Assembly (NCBI GenBank): GCA_934553285.1
Contig: CAKTFD010000103.1
Location: forward strand, 1-7,718
DNA: 7,718 nucleotides
Source: an uncultured Faecalibacterium sp.
GTDB taxonomy: Bacteria > Bacillota > Clostridia > Oscillospirales > Ruminococcaceae
Direction: 5' to 3'
Shown: piece by piece, positions 5,636 to 7,718 of the stretch
Layout: the number at the start of each line of letters is the position of its first letter
Position numbering within the stretch: position 1 is the stretch's first letter
Notes under the pieces: model-generated
Seen by the model: the letters and a program-made list of their open reading frames with translations, nothing else
The model's database searches: none
What the model was told of the DNA's origin: nothing
Translations under genes and position numbers: made by a program

Positions 5636-6679
5636 ATGAAAATGATTTCTCGTCGTGACTTCCTGAAGGCTTCTGCCGTTGTGGGCGCTACCGCTGCTAT
5701 GACCGCTTGCGGCGGCTCTTCTTCCACCAGCACCGCTGCTTCCAGCGTTGCATCTTCCACCGCTGCTTCTGCCGCTGCCAGCGGCTCTGCCAACATCGGC
5801 GTCTGCATCTATCAGTTTGCTGATAACTTCATGACCCTGTACCGTGCTGACCTGGAAGGCTACCTGAAGGACATGGGCTACGCTGTTACCATCATGGACG
5901 GCAAGAACGACCAGAACACCCAGACCGAGCAGATCAACACCTTCCTGCAGCAGGGTGTGGATGTCCTGATCATCAACCCCGTCCAGACCACTTCCGCTCA
6001 GACCATCGTGGACACCGTTTCTCCCTCCGGCACCCCCATCGTGTTCATCAACCGTGAGCCTGAAGAGAGCGTTCTGGATTCCTACAAGGGCAAGTGCTGC
6101 TACGTTGGTGCTGACGCACGCCAGTCCGGTACTTACCAGGGCGAGCTGATCCTGGAGACCGAGACCCAGGGCGATATCAATGGCGATGGCAAGATCACCT
6201 ACATCATGTGCAAGGGTGACCCCGAGAACATCGATGCTCAGTACCGTACCGAGTTCTCCATCAAGGCTCTGACTGATGCCGGCAAGGAAGTGGAGTGCCT
6301 GTACGAGTATCTGGATAACTGGGATCAGACCACCGCTCAGCAGGACGTCGCAAACGCTCTGTCTCAGTACGGCGAAAAGATCGAAGTCGTCTTCTGCAAC
6401 AACGATGCAATGGCACTGGGCGCTCTGCAGTCCATCCAGCAGGCTGGCCGCACCGTTGGCAAGGACGTCTACCTGGTCGGCGTCGATGCTCTGGTAGAGG
6501 CTGTGCAGAACGTTGTCGATGGCAACATGACCGGTACCGTTCTGAACGACGACGTCGGCCAGGCCACCAAGGCTGCTGAGGCTACCAAGCTGTTCGTTGA
6601 CGGCAAGGATGTTGAGAAGTACTACTGGGTCGACTACGTCAAGGTCACCAAGGACAACGCTTCTCAGTACCTGAAGTAA
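5636..6679 (+). CDS. mglB: Galactose/glucose-binding lipoprotein of the Mgl ABC transporter, with twin-arginine signal
   Basis: This 347-residue extracytoplasmic lipoprotein captures galactose, methyl-galactoside or glucose and delivers it to the MglA/MglC transporter. The start at 5636 is set by AAGGAG (5621-5626) 9 nt upstream; the in-frame ATG at 5618 precedes this site and is unlikely. The signal peptide has a twin-arginine motif SRRDFLK (5-11) and a lipobox ending at C25 (MTAC), followed by a Ser/Ala/Thr-rich tether to about residue 52. The mature domain tracks Escherichia coli MglB: GVCIYQFADNFM (54-66), FINREP (N139), the EF-hand-like calcium loop DINGDGKIT (180-188) with E250 as likely distal ligand, W229, NNDAMA (N256), GVDAL (D284) and GTVLND (N304). 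The position of E. coli His152 is Asn198 here, while D200 and R204 are kept. Frequent GCT, CGT and GTT codons suggest strong expression. Confidence 0.95.
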   Translation: MKMISRRDFLKASAVVGATAAMTACGGSSSTSTAASSVASSTAASAAASGSANIGVCIYQFADNFMTLYRADLEGYLKDMGYAVTIMDGKNDQNTQTEQINTFLQQGVDVLIINPVQTTSAQTIVDTVSPSGTPIVFINREPEESVLDSYKGKCCYVGADARQSGTYQGELILETETQGDINGDGKITYIMCKGDPENIDAQYRTEFSIKALTDAGKEVECLYEYLDNWDQTTAQQDVANALSQYGEKIEVVFCNNDAMALGALQSIQQAGRTVGKDVYLVGVDALVEAVQNVVDGNMTGTVLNDDVGQATKAAEATKLFVDGKDVEKYYWVDYVKVTKDNASQYLK

Positions 6680-6740
6680 GACCAAAGTTTCCCTGAACAA
6701 ATGCAAGGTGCGCAGCAGGCCTTAACGGCTTGAAAGTAAG

Positions 6741-6798
6741 CTAAAAAGCGCGTGCGTGCGAGAAATCTTCTCCGCGCACGCGCCTTATTTTAGCCTAC
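6741..6798 (+). terminator. Long hairpin between mglB and mglA, probable attenuating terminator or mRNA stabiliser
   Basis: GCGCGTGCG (6748-6756) pairs perfectly with CGCACGCGC (6775-6783), with an inner GAGAA-ATC-TTCTC stem (6760-6772) and an outer CTAAAA/TTTTAG extension. The sequence after the GC-rich stem is CTTATTTT, an imperfect T-run. Such structures between a binding-protein gene and its ATPase gene commonly allow more binding protein than transporter to be made, by partial termination or by protecting the upstream mRNA. Confidence 0.7.
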
Positions 6799-6820
6799 CT
6801 GCCGCCTGTCAACAAACAAA

Positions 6821-6827
6821 AAGGAGG
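6821..6827 (+). promoter_or_regulatory. Ribosome binding site of mglA
   Basis: AAGGAGG ends 10 nt before the ATG at 6838 and supports that start. Confidence 0.75.
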
Positions 6828-6837
6828 CTTTTGCGGA

Positions 6838-7718
6838 ATGTCAGAATACCGTCTGGTAATGAAAGGCGTGGTCAAGACCTTCCCCGGTGTCAAAGCCCTG
6901 GATCATGCACAGCTGGAGCTCCGTCCCGGCAAAGTCATGGCTCTGATGGGTGAAAACGGCGCCGGTAAGTCCACTCTGATGAAATGTATGTTCGGCATTT
7001 ACAAGATGGACGAGGGCGAGATCGAATACGAGGGGCAGAAGGTAACCATTCCCACCCCGCTGGATGCACTGGGCCGCGGCATCGCCATGGTCCATCAGGA
7101 GCTGCAGCCCATCCCGGCCCGTACCGTTGCTGAAAATATCTGGCTGGGCCGCTACCCCACCAAGAAATATGGCGTTGTTACCGTTGTGGATCACGCCAAA
7201 ATGTACAAGGATACCGATGACCTGCTGAAAAAGCTCAAGCTGGACATCAATCCCCATGCAAAGCTGGGTTCCCTGAGCATCGCACAGATGCAGATGGTCG
7301 AGATCGCCAAGGCGGTCTCCGCCAACTGTAAGGTGCTGATCCTGGACGAGCCTACCTCCTCTCTGACCGCAAACGAGGTCGAGAGCCTGTTCCGCATCAT
7401 GCGCGAGCTGAAAGAGCAGGGCGTTGCACTGGTCTACATCAGCCACAAGATGGACGAGATCAAGGTCATCGCAGACGAAGTTACCATCATGCGCGATGGC
7501 CAGTACATCGGCAAGTGGGACGTTGCCAACATGACCAAGGAGCAGATCATCGCCAAGATGGTCGGCCGTGAGCTGTCTAACCTCTTCCCCCCGCTGGAAA
7601 ACGTGCCGTCCGATGAAGTTATGATGAAGGTGGAGGACTTTACCTCCATCCATCCCCGCTCCTTCCGCCACTGCAGCTTTGAGCTGAAAAAGGGCGAGAT
7701 CCTGGGCGTTGCCGGTCT
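6838..7718 (+). CDS. mglA: Galactose/methyl-galactoside import ATPase MglA (N-terminal 293 residues, truncated by the window)
   Basis: This is the ATP-hydrolysing subunit of the Mgl sugar importer, a tandem-domain protein of about 500 residues that works with the MglC permease, expected to follow beyond the right edge. The first ATPase domain shows Walker A GENGAGKST (38-46), the Q-loop VHQEL (85-89), Walker B LILDEP (167-172) and the switch H203. The signature motif is LSIAQMQ (146-152) instead of LSGGQ, normal for the Mgl/Rbs/Xyl ATPase group and close to LSVSQMQ of E. coli MglA. The stretch MWLGRYPTK of E. coli corresponds to IWLGRYPTK here, a marker of MglA over RbsA. The second ATPase domain begins near residue 265 and is cut just before its Walker A. 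The start follows AAGGAGG; the gene lies 158 nt after mglB across the hairpin. No stop codon is reached. Confidence 0.95.
   Translation, partial: MSEYRLVMKGVVKTFPGVKALDHAQLELRPGKVMALMGENGAGKSTLMKCMFGIYKMDEGEIEYEGQKVTIPTPLDALGRGIAMVHQELQPIPARTVAENIWLGRYPTKKYGVVTVVDHAKMYKDTDDLLKKLKLDINPHAKLGSLSIAQMQMVEIAKAVSANCKVLILDEPTSSLTANEVESLFRIMRELKEQGVALVYISHKMDEIKVIADEVTIMRDGQYIGKWDVANMTKEQIIAKMVGRELSNLFPPLENVPSDEVMMKVEDFTSIHPRSFRHCSFELKKGEILGVAG

Noticed and set aside
7276..7296. LSIAQMQ in place of the ABC signature LSGGQ in MglA.
   Set aside because: This deviation is normal for the first ATPase domain of Mgl/Rbs-type sugar ATPases and does not indicate a defective protein.
6841..7671. Long minus-strand open frame opposite mglA.
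   Set aside because: It is the reverse-complement shadow of mglA, whose Walker motifs and E. coli-like sequence settle the coding strand.

Overview
The window joins two unrelated pieces of a Gram-positive, probably gut Clostridia (Oscillospirales, Faecalibacterium-like) genome. The organism guess is inference: it rests on AGGAGG-type ribosome binding sites, GC-rich codon use, an mgl galactose transporter with a lipoprotein binding protein, and a clostridial style of phage head module. It has not been checked against any database.

Positions 1-4909, minus strand, hold the packaging and head-assembly block of a tailed phage or prophage, read right to left: a small coiled-coil-like protein (probable terminase small subunit), terminase large subunit, P22-like portal, a fusion of a Prp-type cysteine protease to a scaffolding protein, and the start of an N4-gp56-family major capsid protein that runs off the left edge. 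The genes are tightly packed (a 4-nt ATGA overlap, a 1-nt gap, and gaps of 18 and 42 nt), as expected for one transcript. A good candidate promoter lies upstream at about 5021-5049. No integrase, repressor or att site is visible.

Positions 4910-5635 are AT-rich and carry no convincing gene. They hold the candidate phage promoter, a strong intrinsic terminator on the minus strand (5222-5275), and the promoter and leader hairpin of the mgl operon.

Positions 5636-7718, plus strand, are the start of an mgl galactose/methyl-galactoside ABC transporter operon: mglB (binding lipoprotein with a twin-arginine motif) and mglA (ATPase, cut by the right edge). A large hairpin separates them and probably sets the mglB:mglA ratio.

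The most interesting element is the capsid-maturation cassette. The Prp family is known for trimming ribosomal protein L27 at a LNLQFF|A motif. Here a Prp domain with its His/Cys pair intact is fused in cis to a phage scaffold. A matching motif (DLQLF|A) lies exactly at the domain junction, and a second one (NIQLF|A) lies at the N-terminus of the adjacent major capsid protein. This suggests a self-releasing protease-scaffold that also processes its own capsid, using the specificity of a ribosome-maturation enzyme.
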